64,000 bases of DNA from an uncultured archaeon (GCA_938034445.1 CALHLD010000005.1:62001-126000); one strand, 5' to 3'. Counted from the stretch's first letter, positions 8,668 to 17,905 are shown. Notes: a model not told the origin generated them from the letters alone. A program made the numbers and translations.

Positions 8668-10017
8668 ATGATGTTTTCACATTTAGAGTATACACCTAAA
8701 GATATTGTCTTCGGGTTTAGTAAGAAGCCTCTTAGGTATGGTGTAGGTCTTGAAGTCGGTAATGGTTTAGTTGTACCAGAAATAAAGTATTTTCCAAAAG
8801 TTGAAAAAAGTGTAATGGAAGAGTATAGGCATATTACGGAACAGGTGCTCAAAAAAGCTGTTGCACTCGGTACTGAATGTCTGCAGCTTGAAACAGAGTT
8901 GACTTACATGGAAATGGAGGATAAAAAACTTGTAGCCGACCTTATAAGTATGCAGAAGAGTATGATAGAAAGGTATGCAAAAGAGTACGGGTTACATGTT
9001 GGCTACAGGGTTACTGTAGCAGATATTAGAGACTTTGGAAAACCAAGACATGATGAGGAAAGCTTCAGTAGGATGATGGATGTTTTTGAGCTTGTATCAT
9101 CAAATGGTGCTGACGTGCTTTCCATTGAATCGGAGGGTGGAAAAGAGCTTTTCAACTATTCAATAATCCGCCAAGACCTTACTGGAATAGTAGCCTCTTT
9201 AGGTTATCTTGCAACCTTTGACATGAAAAGATTGTGGAAAAATATTGTCTCAATAGCTAGGAACAAGTCTGTTTTGGCTGGAGGAGATAGTGCGTGTGCT
9301 TTTGCAAACACTGCTATGAAGATTGCTGGCGGATTAAGGGACAACATGATACCACATTCTCTTGCATCAATTGTAAGGGTTATGTCCGCGTGCAGAAGCT
9401 TGGTCGCTTTCGAGGAGGGTGCGACTGGGCCTGGAAAAGATTGTGCCTATGAAAACGTGTACCTTAAAATAATAACGGGCTACCCTATGTCGATGGAAGG
9501 AAAGTCTTCTGCTGTAGCTCACTCAAGCCTTGTTGGAAATATAATTGCTGCTACATGCGATTTGTGGTCTAATGAGCAGGTTGAAAACATAAAACTTTTT
9601 GGAGGATATGGACCAGAAGTCTTTCTAGAAATATTACACTATGATACAAGGCTGATGAATATTGCTATAGCAAATGGCTTACATTACTGTTTAAGAGACC
9701 TTATGATAAATTCTGATAAGTTCTCTAACCCTCAGGCTTTTGTTTTATCTCCTGACATAGTGTTTGAGATTGCTGAAGTTATCGTTAAGGAAAAGGATAC
9801 GCTTTCGCGAACTGTTGCCTCAGGGATTAAGGCTTTAGAATTGATGCATGGAAATGAAAAACTTAATCTTAGCAAGGGTGAAAGACGTTTTATAGAAATG
9901 GCGAAAAGAAAACTTGAAGAAATTTACTCAAGTCCGGCTCAGAAAGTGGAGAATGCTCTTTACCAGTATGAGGGGAAAGTGGAAAAGTTAAGAGTAAAAG
10001 ACTACTTAGAAGCCTGA
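8668..10017 (+). CDS. mtaB: Methanol:corrinoid methyltransferase MtaB
   Basis: 449 residues, full length for MtaB. The three zinc ligands known from the Methanosarcina enzyme are in place: the glutamate of LSIESEGGKE (Glu154), the cysteine of GGDSACAFANTAM (Cys210) and that of GPGKDCAYEN (Cys259). Other family blocks include VGLEVGNGL, TGYPMSMEGKSSAVAHS and LFGGYGPEV. The enzyme activates methanol on zinc and methylates the corrinoid of MtaC in the cytoplasm. AGGAG at 8657-8661 serves as ribosome binding site for the ATG at 8668 or 8671. It ends convergently, overlapping the thymidylate synthase gene by 16 bases. Identification is strong; no MtaA with an intact zinc site is in the window. Confidence 0.95.
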   Translation: MMFSHLEYTPKDIVFGFSKKPLRYGVGLEVGNGLVVPEIKYFPKVEKSVMEEYRHITEQVLKKAVALGTECLQLETELTYMEMEDKKLVADLISMQKSMIERYAKEYGLHVGYRVTVADIRDFGKPRHDEESFSRMMDVFELVSSNGADVLSIESEGGKELFNYSIIRQDLTGIVASLGYLATFDMKRLWKNIVSIARNKSVLAGGDSACAFANTAMKIAGGLRDNMIPHSLASIVRVMSACRSLVAFEEGATGPGKDCAYENVYLKIITGYPMSMEGKSSAVAHSSLVGNIIAATCDLWSNEQVENIKLFGGYGPEVFLEILHYDTRLMNIAIANGLHYCLRDLMINSDKFSNPQAFVLSPDIVFEIAEVIVKEKDTLSRTVASGIKALELMHGNEKLNLSKGERRFIEMAKRKLEEIYSSPAQKVENALYQYEGKVEKLRVKDYLEA

Positions 10018-10841
10018 GCTTCTTTTTCAAGCTCTAGAATGGCTTCCTCTATCTCCTTTAAAACTATTGGATGTTTACTGTGTATGGTTCTAGACTTTCT
10101 AATGTTTTCAGAATAGAACTCCCTCTCATGCAATGCTTTGAGGAACCTTTTTTCGAAATCCGGAATATATGATCCATAAATGTGATATGAGTCAGAAATA
10201 TCCACATATTGGCCGACCTCAATTCTTCTACCACTTTTTTCCTCAATAAGTTCAGCTATCTTCTTCTGAAGTTCAGTTAATGCGAACATGTTCATGAAGG
10301 CAGCCTTGTAAGCGTCCCTTGACCTCCAGTGCGTGTTCATATTCAATTTTAAGACACTCTCTTCCTCTGTACATCTAAGCCATATCCTTTGAAGGCATGG
10401 TGGATCATTTGTTAGTGGATCAAGTTTCGGATCCCAAGTTATAGCCTGTGCCCTACGAGAATATGGTGTGTTAGACAGTTTGTTCACTATATATTCTATC
10501 TGGTTAACAGGCCCATTTGATGTTGGATATTTAAAGAGACGTTGATGGTACGTGTAGGTCCATTTTCCGCTTTTGGGGTCTATCCAATGGTCGTGTACGC
10601 CGTCGACTACCTCCCTCTTGTACTTTTCAAGGTCCTTAAATGTTGAAGGGATTGAAAGGTGTATTCTTGGTTCACTTAATGGTTCGTTTACAACCATTAT
10701 CATTGTTGCATCAATGCTTGGTGGATCATTCGGTTTATCGTACTCTGTCCTTATTCTTATACCATTATTCCATAGTAGCTCTAAAGATTTTTCCCAAACT
10801 TCTGAAATATTTTTTCCGCTAACGTAAAGGACTGGAATCAT
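10002..10841 (-). CDS. thyA: Thymidylate synthase, archaeal ThyA type
   Basis: 279 residues; converts dUMP to dTMP using a one-carbon folate or pterin donor. Catalytic cysteine: NDPPCLQRIW (Cys149). Phosphate-binding arginines: SRRAQAITWDP (Arg129, Arg130). Further family blocks are HWRSRDAYKA (matching the QRSxD motif), AFMNMFAL with the asparagine that selects uracil (about residue 184), and DSYHIYGSYI matching the DAHIYxNH motif. The sequence is divergent from bacterial ThyA and nearest in style to the methanogen type. The C-terminal extension of about 40 residues is charged and helical. It overlaps the end of mtaB by 16 bases on the opposite strand. Confidence 0.85.
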   Translation of the reverse strand: MIPVLYVSGKNISEVWEKSLELLWNNGIRIRTEYDKPNDPPSIDATMIMVVNEPLSEPRIHLSIPSTFKDLEKYKREVVDGVHDHWIDPKSGKWTYTYHQRLFKYPTSNGPVNQIEYIVNKLSNTPYSRRAQAITWDPKLDPLTNDPPCLQRIWLRCTEEESVLKLNMNTHWRSRDAYKAAFMNMFALTELQKKIAELIEEKSGRRIEVGQYVDISDSYHIYGSYIPDFEKRFLKALHEREFYSENIRKSRTIHSKHPIVLKEIEEAILELEKEAQASK

Positions 10842-10896
10842 TACCTAACATTTTCTAAGAAGAATATTAAAGTTTTGTTAACAGTCTTCCAGTACC

Positions 10897-12132
10897 TTAT
10901 TCACTAGCAAGTTCCTCATATATTCTTAAAAGTCTATTATATTTTGCTATTCTTTCTCCTCCACTAACGCTGCCTTTAAGATATTTTGCGCCTACTGCAA
11001 CTGCTATATCCGATTGTATCGTATCTTCTGTTTCCCCTGACCTCATTGAAGCCACTATAGTGTACCCGTTTCTTGCCGCGTACTCTGCTGTCTCTAGAGC
11101 TTCTGTCAATGTTCCTACTTGATTGACTTTGTAAAGGATTGTGTTTGCAGCCCTCCATATTATACCCTCTTTTAGTCTCCTAATATTTGTACTGAATATA
11201 TCGTCTCCTACAACCATTATGTCAAGTTTTTTCGTTATCTCCGAAAAATTCATGAAATCATCTTCATGGAATGGGTCTTCGATTGAAATTATGTTATATT
11301 CTTTTACGAGCCTAAAATAGTATTGGAGCAGTTCTTCACTTGTATATTCTTTGTCAAATATAATATACTTGTCCTTTTTTCTATCGTATAATTGGTCCGC
11401 TGCTACATCAACAGCTATTCTAAAATCATCTTTATACCCTGCCATCTTTAACGCTTTTTCGATAAGTTCGAACGCCTCCTCTTCACTCCTTAATGGTGGT
11501 GTATAGTTTCCTCCTGCCAATGCAAACTTACCATATTTTTCTTTGATTATTTCTCCAAGTTTATAGTATGTTTCTATAGAAGCTCTTAATGCTTCTGGGA
11601 AGGTAAATTTTTTTATTGGAACAATCATGTGGTCTTCGAAACTACTTTTCCCCAGATAGTTTACTCCACCCCAAATGACATTTAACATGATATAAGGTAC
11701 TTTGAGGCTATCTTTTTTTATCAACTTTGCAATATACAAGTATTCTGGCATTTTTAGAGACGAGGCTGCAGCTTTTACTGCTGCCAATGAAACAGCTAGT
11801 ATCGAATTTGCTCCAAGTCTAGACTTATTGTCTGTACCATCGGCCTCAATCATTACCCTATCTATCTCACCCTGTTTTCTCACATCCATGCCAACAACCT
11901 TTTCACGAATTATTGTGTTAACAGCTTGAACAGCCTTTAGAACACTTAATCCACAATAAGCACTTTCCCCATCTCTAAGCTCTACTGCCTCATATTTTCC
12001 TCTAGACGTTCCTGATGGCACTGAGGCCCTTCCAAGTGCACCATCTTCTGTAATAAGGTCAACTTCAATTGTAGGCTTTCCTCTACCATCAAGCACTTGT
12101 CTTGCCCTCACATCCTTTATTCTAAAGTTCAT
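10897..12132 (-). CDS. Enolase homologue with substituted catalytic residues
   Basis: 411 residues, collinear with enolase end to end. Kept: the mobile loop SGTSRGKYEAVELRDG, metal ligands in VDVAADQLYD (Asp242), SIEDPFHEDD (Glu285) and VVGDD (Asp310), base lysine in LYKVNQVGTLTEA (Lys335) and C-terminal lysine (Lys397). Changed: the glutamate of the usual GDEGG is Ala206 (in FALAGGNYTPP), the histidine of SHRSGET is Met363 (ASMRSGET), and the loop histidine of GGxHA is Asn158 (GGVNYLG). Those residues help proton transfer and phosphate binding in enolase, so normal dehydration of 2-phosphoglycerate is doubtful. The start codon overlaps the stop of glycerate 2-kinase by one base, which ties its job to glycerate phosphates. 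It may be a paralogue with a new reaction or a regulatory subunit. Confidence 0.85.
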   Translation of the reverse strand: MNFRIKDVRARQVLDGRGKPTIEVDLITEDGALGRASVPSGTSRGKYEAVELRDGESAYCGLSVLKAVQAVNTIIREKVVGMDVRKQGEIDRVMIEADGTDNKSRLGANSILAVSLAAVKAAASSLKMPEYLYIAKLIKKDSLKVPYIMLNVIWGGVNYLGKSSFEDHMIVPIKKFTFPEALRASIETYYKLGEIIKEKYGKFALAGGNYTPPLRSEEEAFELIEKALKMAGYKDDFRIAVDVAADQLYDRKKDKYIIFDKEYTSEELLQYYFRLVKEYNIISIEDPFHEDDFMNFSEITKKLDIMVVGDDIFSTNIRRLKEGIIWRAANTILYKVNQVGTLTEALETAEYAARNGYTIVASMRSGETEDTIQSDIAVAVGAKYLKGSVSGGERIAKYNRLLRIYEELASE

Positions 12133-13499
12133 TACCGACCAACAAGTATTATGTTTAAATCCATTATATTTGTTCCAGTAAAACCTGTTATTATAAGATC
12201 TTCTGAACTCTTAAGGGCAAAGTAACTGTTATGGCTACGTAATTCCTTACCGGCGTCCACACCCAATTTTTTTAATCTTCTTAAGGTGCTATAGTCAACT
12301 ATACCGCCTGCAGCGTCAGTTATACCATCATTTCCATCGGTATCGATTGATGCAACTACAGTCCTCCTACTTTTATTCTTGTCTAATTGTATTGCTGCAG
12401 CCAAAGCCAGTTCTTGGCTTGGTCCACCAATGCCAGCTTCATTATCTATTGTAACTGTTGTCTCCCCAGAAACTATTATGGCGCAGGGTGGTTTAAACGG
12501 TCTACCAAACTCCTCCATTTCAGAAGCTATTGACGCAAGAAATATTCCAGCATCTCTGCTTTCTCCCTCAATCTTTGTAGATAATATGAATGATTTAAAA
12601 CCTAATTTCCTCGCATACTCTGCAACTTTTTCACAAACCTTTACTCTGTCTACTACATAAAATGTATAAGCTTGCATATTATCAAAACTTTTTACTGTTT
12701 CCAAAGTTGGGTCTTTGGCTCCACGTAGTAAATGTTTTTTTACAGATTCAGGCACTTTGTCCATAATATTATACTTTCTTAATATTGATATTGCGTCATT
12801 AAAAGTTGTTGGATCAGGGAGTGTTGGATCTGGCCAAGGCATGTCATCATAGGTTGTTTTTAAAGAGAGTGTAATACACGTCGCTGGATGTACATATTGT
12901 GCCAGTCTCCCTCCCTTAATCATTGAAATATGTCTTCTTACCACATTTATATCCTTGATAGGTGCTCCAGAGTTTAAAAGAAGTTTTGAGACTGTTCTCT
13001 TATCTTCCAAACTAATATCGTTTGCAGGTAAAACAAGAAGTGAAGAGCATCCTCCTGTCAAAGGACAGAATACGATATCATTTTCTTTAGCTTTCTTGGC
13101 GATTTCAACTATCTGCCTTGTAGCATTGAGTCCATCTTCGTCTGGAATAGGATGCCCTGCCTCAAAAACCTGTATCCTTTTAAGATTTTCTTTCTGCCCT
13201 CTTTTAACGATAACGATACCGTCAGCAATTTTGTCCCCTAACACATCTTCTATGGCCTTTGCTATTGGATAGGATGCTTTACCGGCGCCCAAAACATAAA
13301 CTTTACCTAAACTTGATAGGTCAAATGAAATATTATTTATTTTAATCTTGTTTCCGACAACCTTTAATATTCTTTTAGTGGATTTGTAAGGGTCTGCAAT
13401 GTTTAAAGCGCATTCGAGTATTGAAATAATAGCATTTCTCAATTTTCTGTTTCCATGTGATATCAGTTTCTTTTTATTTTTTATAAAACTGGTCTTCAC
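12132..13499 (-). CDS. Glycerate 2-kinase (MOFRL/GckA family)
   Basis: 455 residues. Makes 2-phosphoglycerate from glycerate and ATP. Features: GAGKASYPIAKAIE (about residue 75), EAGHPIPDEDG, the glycine-rich CPLTGGCSSLLVLP segment, VVRRHISMIKGGRLAQ, and the C-terminal MOFRL domain with SGETTVTI and ASIDTDGNDGITDAAGG. The start is a GTG (13499) about 28 bases after a TATA element (CTTATATAAT, near 13522-13533), so it is likely leaderless; no ATG is available upstream. It forms a two-gene operon with the enolase homologue (TAATG-type overlap). A second kinase of this family begins at 63245. Confidence 0.9.
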   Translation of the reverse strand: MKTSFIKNKKKLISHGNRKLRNAIISILECALNIADPYKSTKRILKVVGNKIKINNISFDLSSLGKVYVLGAGKASYPIAKAIEDVLGDKIADGIVIVKRGQKENLKRIQVFEAGHPIPDEDGLNATRQIVEIAKKAKENDIVFCPLTGGCSSLLVLPANDISLEDKRTVSKLLLNSGAPIKDINVVRRHISMIKGGRLAQYVHPATCITLSLKTTYDDMPWPDPTLPDPTTFNDAISILRKYNIMDKVPESVKKHLLRGAKDPTLETVKSFDNMQAYTFYVVDRVKVCEKVAEYARKLGFKSFILSTKIEGESRDAGIFLASIASEMEEFGRPFKPPCAIIVSGETTVTIDNEAGIGGPSQELALAAAIQLDKNKSRRTVVASIDTDGNDGITDAAGGIVDYSTLRRLKKLGVDAGKELRSHNSYFALKSSEDLIITGFTGTNIMDLNIILVGR

Positions 13500-13564
13500 T
13501 TCGGGTTTCCCTTTCCCGTAATATTATATAAGGTTTTAAATTTTTAGTTGAAAGTTTTCCTTTT

Positions 13565-15436
13565 TTAAAGGTGTTTAATTTTTTCTAAGCTATTTTTGAA
13601 TAGGTTTTCATTTTTATGTGGAAAATATGTTGCGTTAATGAACTCGTCCTTAAAGAATTTCACTAGATTCAATTCGACTACCTTAACCTTTTTCACAATA
13701 TCTGCTGCCTCCTCCCACTTTTTCTTAGAAAGAAGTAGCATACCCGCACCGGCACCTGATCCATTCCCTATCTGAATAAATCTTTCTCTTGGAATGTCTG
13801 GTAAGAGGCCTATTATTATGGCATAAAAGGGATCAACGTATGTTCCGAAAGCTCCTGCAACAAAAAGTTTACGTAAATCTAAAACTTCTACACCTACAAG
13901 TTTTAAGAGGGTAATTAGGCTTGAGAATATTGCTGCTTTAGCCAGCTGTATTTTTCTAATGTCCGTTTGTGCTATAACAATCTTTTTACCATTCGCTGTC
14001 TCATTCTCTTTTGCCAGAAGAAATTGGAGTTCACCATTTTCCCTAAATATTCTTTTGCTCGAGCCCTCCACAATCTTTCCTGTTTTATTAATTATTCCCC
14101 TTATCTTCATCCATGCAATTGTTTCAATTATTCCAGAACCGCAGACTCCAACAGGTTTGCCCCCTCCAATCGTCCTATAATATACCTCATTACAATCTTC
14201 GCTTATGGTAACGGATTCTATTGCCCCCTCAACAGCCCTCATACCACTTCTTATACTGTATCCTTCTAATGCTGGGCCTGCAGCACATGATGTTGCCAAG
14301 AATTTTTCTCCTACTTTAACAACGACTTCACCGTTTGTTCCCAAGTCTATCAACGTCACTGGTCCATTTTCTTTATATATTTCTGAGATTAGAATGTCTG
14401 CTACTACATCTCCACCCACGTACGCGCTTATAGATGGTAACGTTCTAAGGTATGCTGTCTGATTCACCCTTACCCCCAAATCTCTTGCTTTACACTTTAT
14501 TGGTAAGGTAAATGATGGTATATATGGTGCCTTAGAAGAATAGTAGCAATCGTTTCCTAATAGGAATGATGTCATAACTGTGTTGCCTGAGCATACTATA
14601 TCGTATATTTGATTATGTGAAATATTAACTGCTTTCTCCAGTTCTTCTATTATATTGTTAACTGTTGAAATTATAGCTTCTTGAATTAGCCTCATATTTT
14701 CTCCACTTTTTCCCGCGAACTCGATTCTGCTTATCACATCTTCTCCGAACTTTATTTGATCATTGTACCTTGCTTTAACAGACAATAGGGTACCTTCATC
14801 TAAGCTGTAAAGGTATCCTACAACAGTAGTTGTTCCTATATCGAAAGCGATACCATATATTTTTTTGTCTAGATCTTGTGGAAGGATGTCCAAAAGTTCT
14901 CCATCATAAACTATCACATTTACTCTAAAATTTGAATTCCAAAGAATGTGAGAAATTTTTCCTAATATTTTTGGATCAAATACGTGTACTTTTGATTCTT
15001 CCAAAATCTTGTTTAAATCAGCCTCTTGATATTCAAGAGAAGGTTTCCTAATATTCAAGCTCAATTTCTTAACCGATGGTTCTAGTTCAAACTTTTTTTC
15101 AACGATCCAACTTAATATCTGCATTTTTGAGCCAACAAAGGTTTCTAACACTTCTATCATTGCATCAGATAATATTCTTGTTTGGCATGCGAGTCTAAAT
15201 TGGAACCCACTTGCTTCTTGCCATTTTTTCTCTTGAACAGTTGTTGCTGAGGTCTCACCTTCCACAACTTTTATCAAACATTTTCCACAAAGGCCCTTTC
15301 CTCCACATACACCGCCCAAATCTATTCCATGTCTTAAAAGTGCGGACATTAGATTCTCGTCTTCTTTTACTTCTATAACAATTTTGTTTGGTAAAACTTT
15401 CAGTTTATGCTTTCTATTGTTCAACTTTACCCACAT
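13565..15436 (-). CDS. Corrinoid-protein reductive activase (RACo/RamA-like)
   Basis: About 623 residues. N-terminal 2Fe-2S ferredoxin-type domain: DLGGVCGGKGLCGKCLIKV with a fourth cysteine in LACQT. Then a linker and the ASKHA-type ATPase fold (DUF4445): AFDIGTTTVVGYLYS, the IKFGEDVISRI segment, CSGNTVMTSFLLG, IDLGTNGEVVVK, SCAAGPALEGYSIRSGMRA and GNGSGAGAGMLLLS. Such enzymes reduce inactive Co(II) corrinoid proteins to Co(I) with ATP. It would repair MtaC and partners of the UroD-fold proteins. An upstream in-frame ATG at 15475 exists, but the TATA element (15455-15464) lies between it and the ATG at 15436, about 24 bases from the latter, so 15436 is chosen. The gene is divergent from the second UroD-fold gene. 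Confidence 0.88.
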   Translation of the reverse strand: MWVKLNNRKHKLKVLPNKIVIEVKEDENLMSALLRHGIDLGGVCGGKGLCGKCLIKVVEGETSATTVQEKKWQEASGFQFRLACQTRILSDAMIEVLETFVGSKMQILSWIVEKKFELEPSVKKLSLNIRKPSLEYQEADLNKILEESKVHVFDPKILGKISHILWNSNFRVNVIVYDGELLDILPQDLDKKIYGIAFDIGTTTVVGYLYSLDEGTLLSVKARYNDQIKFGEDVISRIEFAGKSGENMRLIQEAIISTVNNIIEELEKAVNISHNQIYDIVCSGNTVMTSFLLGNDCYYSSKAPYIPSFTLPIKCKARDLGVRVNQTAYLRTLPSISAYVGGDVVADILISEIYKENGPVTLIDLGTNGEVVVKVGEKFLATSCAAGPALEGYSIRSGMRAVEGAIESVTISEDCNEVYYRTIGGGKPVGVCGSGIIETIAWMKIRGIINKTGKIVEGSSKRIFRENGELQFLLAKENETANGKKIVIAQTDIRKIQLAKAAIFSSLITLLKLVGVEVLDLRKLFVAGAFGTYVDPFYAIIIGLLPDIPRERFIQIGNGSGAGAGMLLLSKKKWEEAADIVKKVKVVELNLVKFFKDEFINATYFPHKNENLFKNSLEKIKHL

Positions 15437-15454
15437 TCTGATAAAATTTTTCTG

Positions 15455-15489
15455 TTTATAAATATGGTACATCAAAAAGATTATAAATT
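15455..15489. promoter_or_regulatory. Divergent TATA elements between the activase and the UroD-fold gene
   Basis: TTTATAAATA at 15455-15464 is the candidate TATA box for the minus-strand activase (ATG 15436). TTATAAATT at 15481-15489 is about 32 bases from the plus-strand ATG at 15517. The spacing implies leaderless or nearly leaderless messages for both genes and allows shared control. Confidence 0.55.
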
Positions 15490-15516
15490 AGTAAATTTTA
15501 TTCTTTAAAGAGAATA

Positions 15517-16641
15517 ATGAATCATCGGGAAAGATTTTTTAAGGCTTTAGAGTTAAAGGAGCCTGATTTTGTCCCTGTAACAGACCTTGCTCTCGATCCA
15601 CCAATTGTCGACGCTGTCTTAGGTCGTAAGGTTTCCAGTTCTGTTTTAACAATGGCTGGTGGCAGTGCCAGCTGGATTTCGTCAATAAACTATAGACTTT
15701 CACTTATAGAAGCATGTAAGAAGCTGGACTTTGATGCGACAGCAGCCCTTTCAGACTATTCATTAACAACTAAAGATTACACGCCAAAGTATATTGATGA
15801 TAAAAGGTATATTGACCATTGGGGTAGGATTATGCAAACAAGTGAGGAGGCGAAGTCGACATACTTTGTCGGCGGAACTGTTAACACAATGGAGGATTTA
15901 GAAAAGTATGAACCTCCAAACCCCTATCATCAAGATATAATTGAAATGGTAGACAAGATTATGAAGTCTGTTAAGGGACAAGATATTGTGACGATGGGCC
16001 AAGTTCATAGTGGCTGGCATATGGCTTTCCAAGTCAGAGGTGGTATAGACAAGATTTCAATAGACTTTTACCGCAACCCTAACTTTGCAAGAAAACTTAT
16101 AGAAAAGGTTGCTAAGGCCTGCCAAGGGTTTGCTAAGGTCATGGCTGAAAGTGGAATAGATGTTCTATTTGTAACTGATGATTATGCTGACAATAAAGGT
16201 CCTATGATAAATCCTAAACTTTTCAGGGAATATGAATTACAAAATTTGAAGGAGATTGTTAATATTGGGAAAAAATATGGTGTCCCAGTTTTAAAGCATT
16301 CTGACGGAAACCTCTATCCAATCTTAGATGATATAGTCAATACAGGTATTGCCGGCTTGCATCCAATTGAACCTGGAGCCATGGACTTGAAGGATGTTAA
16401 GGAAAGGTATGGGGATAAGATATGTTTGGCTGGAAATGTTGACTGCAGATACGTGTTACCGTTCGGAAGCGAAGAGGATGTTAGAAAGGATGTTCGCAGA
16501 TGTATTGATGCAGCAGCGAAAGGAGGCGGATTTATTCTTACATCAAGCAACTCACTACATGCTAATGTTAAAGTGGAAAACATTTTCGTAATGGTTGACG
16601 AAGCTAGAAGATATGGAAAATATCCTTTAACTCCGAAATAG
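15517..16641 (+). CDS. UroD-fold methyltransferase-like protein
   Basis: 374 residues of the uroporphyrinogen decarboxylase superfamily (COG0407-like). It begins NHRERFFKALELKEPDFVPV, and carries VLKHSDGNLYPILDDI (about residue 265), GLHPIEP, LAGNVDCRYVLPFGS and TSSNSLHANVKVEN. The HSDGN and NSLH motifs mark a branch found beside corrinoid proteins in methyl-transfer and O-demethylation gene sets; the heme-type residues are lacking. Divergent placement from a corrinoid activase supports a role in moving a methyl group between a substrate and a corrinoid protein. The substrate is unknown. It is distinct from the protein at 6125. Confidence 0.75.
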   Translation: MNHRERFFKALELKEPDFVPVTDLALDPPIVDAVLGRKVSSSVLTMAGGSASWISSINYRLSLIEACKKLDFDATAALSDYSLTTKDYTPKYIDDKRYIDHWGRIMQTSEEAKSTYFVGGTVNTMEDLEKYEPPNPYHQDIIEMVDKIMKSVKGQDIVTMGQVHSGWHMAFQVRGGIDKISIDFYRNPNFARKLIEKVAKACQGFAKVMAESGIDVLFVTDDYADNKGPMINPKLFREYELQNLKEIVNIGKKYGVPVLKHSDGNLYPILDDIVNTGIAGLHPIEPGAMDLKDVKERYGDKICLAGNVDCRYVLPFGSEEDVRKDVRRCIDAAAKGGGFILTSSNSLHANVKVENIFVMVDEARRYGKYPLTPK

Positions 16642-16655
16642 TCCAATTACAAAAT

Positions 16656-17423
16656 TCATCCTAAAACTGTGTCTAGTAAGAGCATTATTATAAGTCCAAG
16701 TATAAGTCCATAGGATGAAAGCTTCTCATGGCCGATTCTATGGGTTTCAGGTATAATCTCATCGCTTATCACAAAAATCATGGCCCCCGCCCCGAATCCC
16801 ATGGCATAGGGAACAAGATTTTGTGAAAAAGTCAAGCTTAGCCCTCCTATTACTGCTAAAGGCAATTCGACCAGTCCTGAAAGCGTTGAAAGTATAAAGG
16901 CTTTCCCTCTACTATATTCTTTTGTGGAAAGAAAAGAAAATGCAACAGATAATCCTTCGGGAACATTTTGTAACCCAATAGCCCACATTAGCGCATAGGC
17001 TGCATCAAGGTTTCCAGTTCCAAACCCTATACCAACAACTAATCCCTCTGGTACATTATGTAGCATTATAGCAATTAGAAACAACCAAACTGCCCTAATC
17101 CTACTACTTTTTCCCTCCTTGCCAATTAAAAAATGAAGATGTGGTACAAACTTGTCTGTCATAGCTACAATTAACGAACCAATCAATATTCCAACAATTA
17201 CTGGAAAGACTCCACCATACTCTATCCCAGGCACTATTAGACTTGTAAAACTTGCTCCCAACATAACCCCTGCCGCAAACCCTAGTCCAATATCAAGAAG
17301 TTTTTGTGAAATCTTGTTTAAAAATAGTACTGGAACTGCTCCTAAAAGATTTAGGATAAAAAGGGTTATTCCACCAACTAAACTTAAGTAGAATATTGTA
17401 ACCTGATCTATCATCAACATCAT
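16656..17423 (-). CDS. ZIP family divalent metal transporter
   Basis: 255 residues with about eight hydrophobic helices. The metal-binding helices are seen as IAIMLHNVPEGLVVGIGFG (about residue 120) and a second copy with glutamine replacing histidine (IGLQNVPEGLSVAF, about residue 150), as usual for ZupT/GufA-type transporters. It probably imports or balances Zn, Fe or Mn. The first residues contain several methionines, so the start could be up to four codons later. Convergent with the UroD-fold gene. Confidence 0.9.
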   Translation of the reverse strand: MMLMIDQVTIFYLSLVGGITLFILNLLGAVPVLFLNKISQKLLDIGLGFAAGVMLGASFTSLIVPGIEYGGVFPVIVGILIGSLIVAMTDKFVPHLHFLIGKEGKSSRIRAVWLFLIAIMLHNVPEGLVVGIGFGTGNLDAAYALMWAIGLQNVPEGLSVAFSFLSTKEYSRGKAFILSTLSGLVELPLAVIGGLSLTFSQNLVPYAMGFGAGAMIFVISDEIIPETHRIGHEKLSSYGLILGLIIMLLLDTVLG

Positions 17424-17500
17424 TAGCTGGTAAAGGTTGGAATATAATCTTATTTTCTGTCTTAGAAAAGTTTATACCATTCATATTGTTAGCGTTGAAC

Positions 17501-17857
17501 ATGTCAATTAATTTCCTTAAAAATCCTGAAAATGAAATAGAATTGCTTATGAGTGATGTAGTAAGAGTTTTGGGGCTTCTATTAGGACGACTTTGGCTAA
17601 GTGAACTTTATGCCGAAGTTTCTTCTTTTAGGGCAAGTGTTGGTCGCCCACTAGAATTTTCTGATAAAGATCTGCAGCTAGCTATTAAAAGGCTTAAAGA
17701 ACTCCATATAGTTAATACAGAAGAGGGTCTTAGAGCAACATTCGGAAAGCCTGAACCAGATACTCTAGTTGGTCTTAATGTTGTTGCACCTATTATTGAA
17801 TTTCTTTCCAAGGATGATGACATTAAAAAGTATAGAATGTTGCTAAGGGGTAGTTAA
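17501..17857 (+). CDS. Unknown small protein, possible winged helix
   Basis: 118 residues from the ATG at 17501; a TTG at 17486 is also in frame, but a TATA element TTTATACC at 17471-17478 sits 27 bases before the ATG, which supports leaderless initiation there. I do not recognise the family. The predicted helix pattern, with a central basic AIKRLKELHIVNTEEGLRATF, would suit a winged-helix DNA- or RNA-binding domain, but there is no clear motif. It precedes another unknown gene on the same strand (17906) by 48 bases, so the two may be co-transcribed. Confidence 0.6.
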   Translation: MSINFLKNPENEIELLMSDVVRVLGLLLGRLWLSELYAEVSSFRASVGRPLEFSDKDLQLAIKRLKELHIVNTEEGLRATFGKPEPDTLVGLNVVAPIIEFLSKDDDIKKYRMLLRGS

Positions 17858-17905
17858 AAACAGTTATAAACATGATTTTTCTGTTTGCTTGGCGATAATA
17901 GTATA

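Noticed and set aside
12379-13272. Long ORFs on the plus strand opposite the glycerate kinase, and similar antisense ORFs throughout
   Set aside because: They are antisense shadows of clear genes, with no family match or ribosome binding site.
15437-15475. Upstream ATG of the corrinoid activase at 15475
   Set aside because: The TATA element lies downstream of it; the extra residues do not fit the ferredoxin domain.
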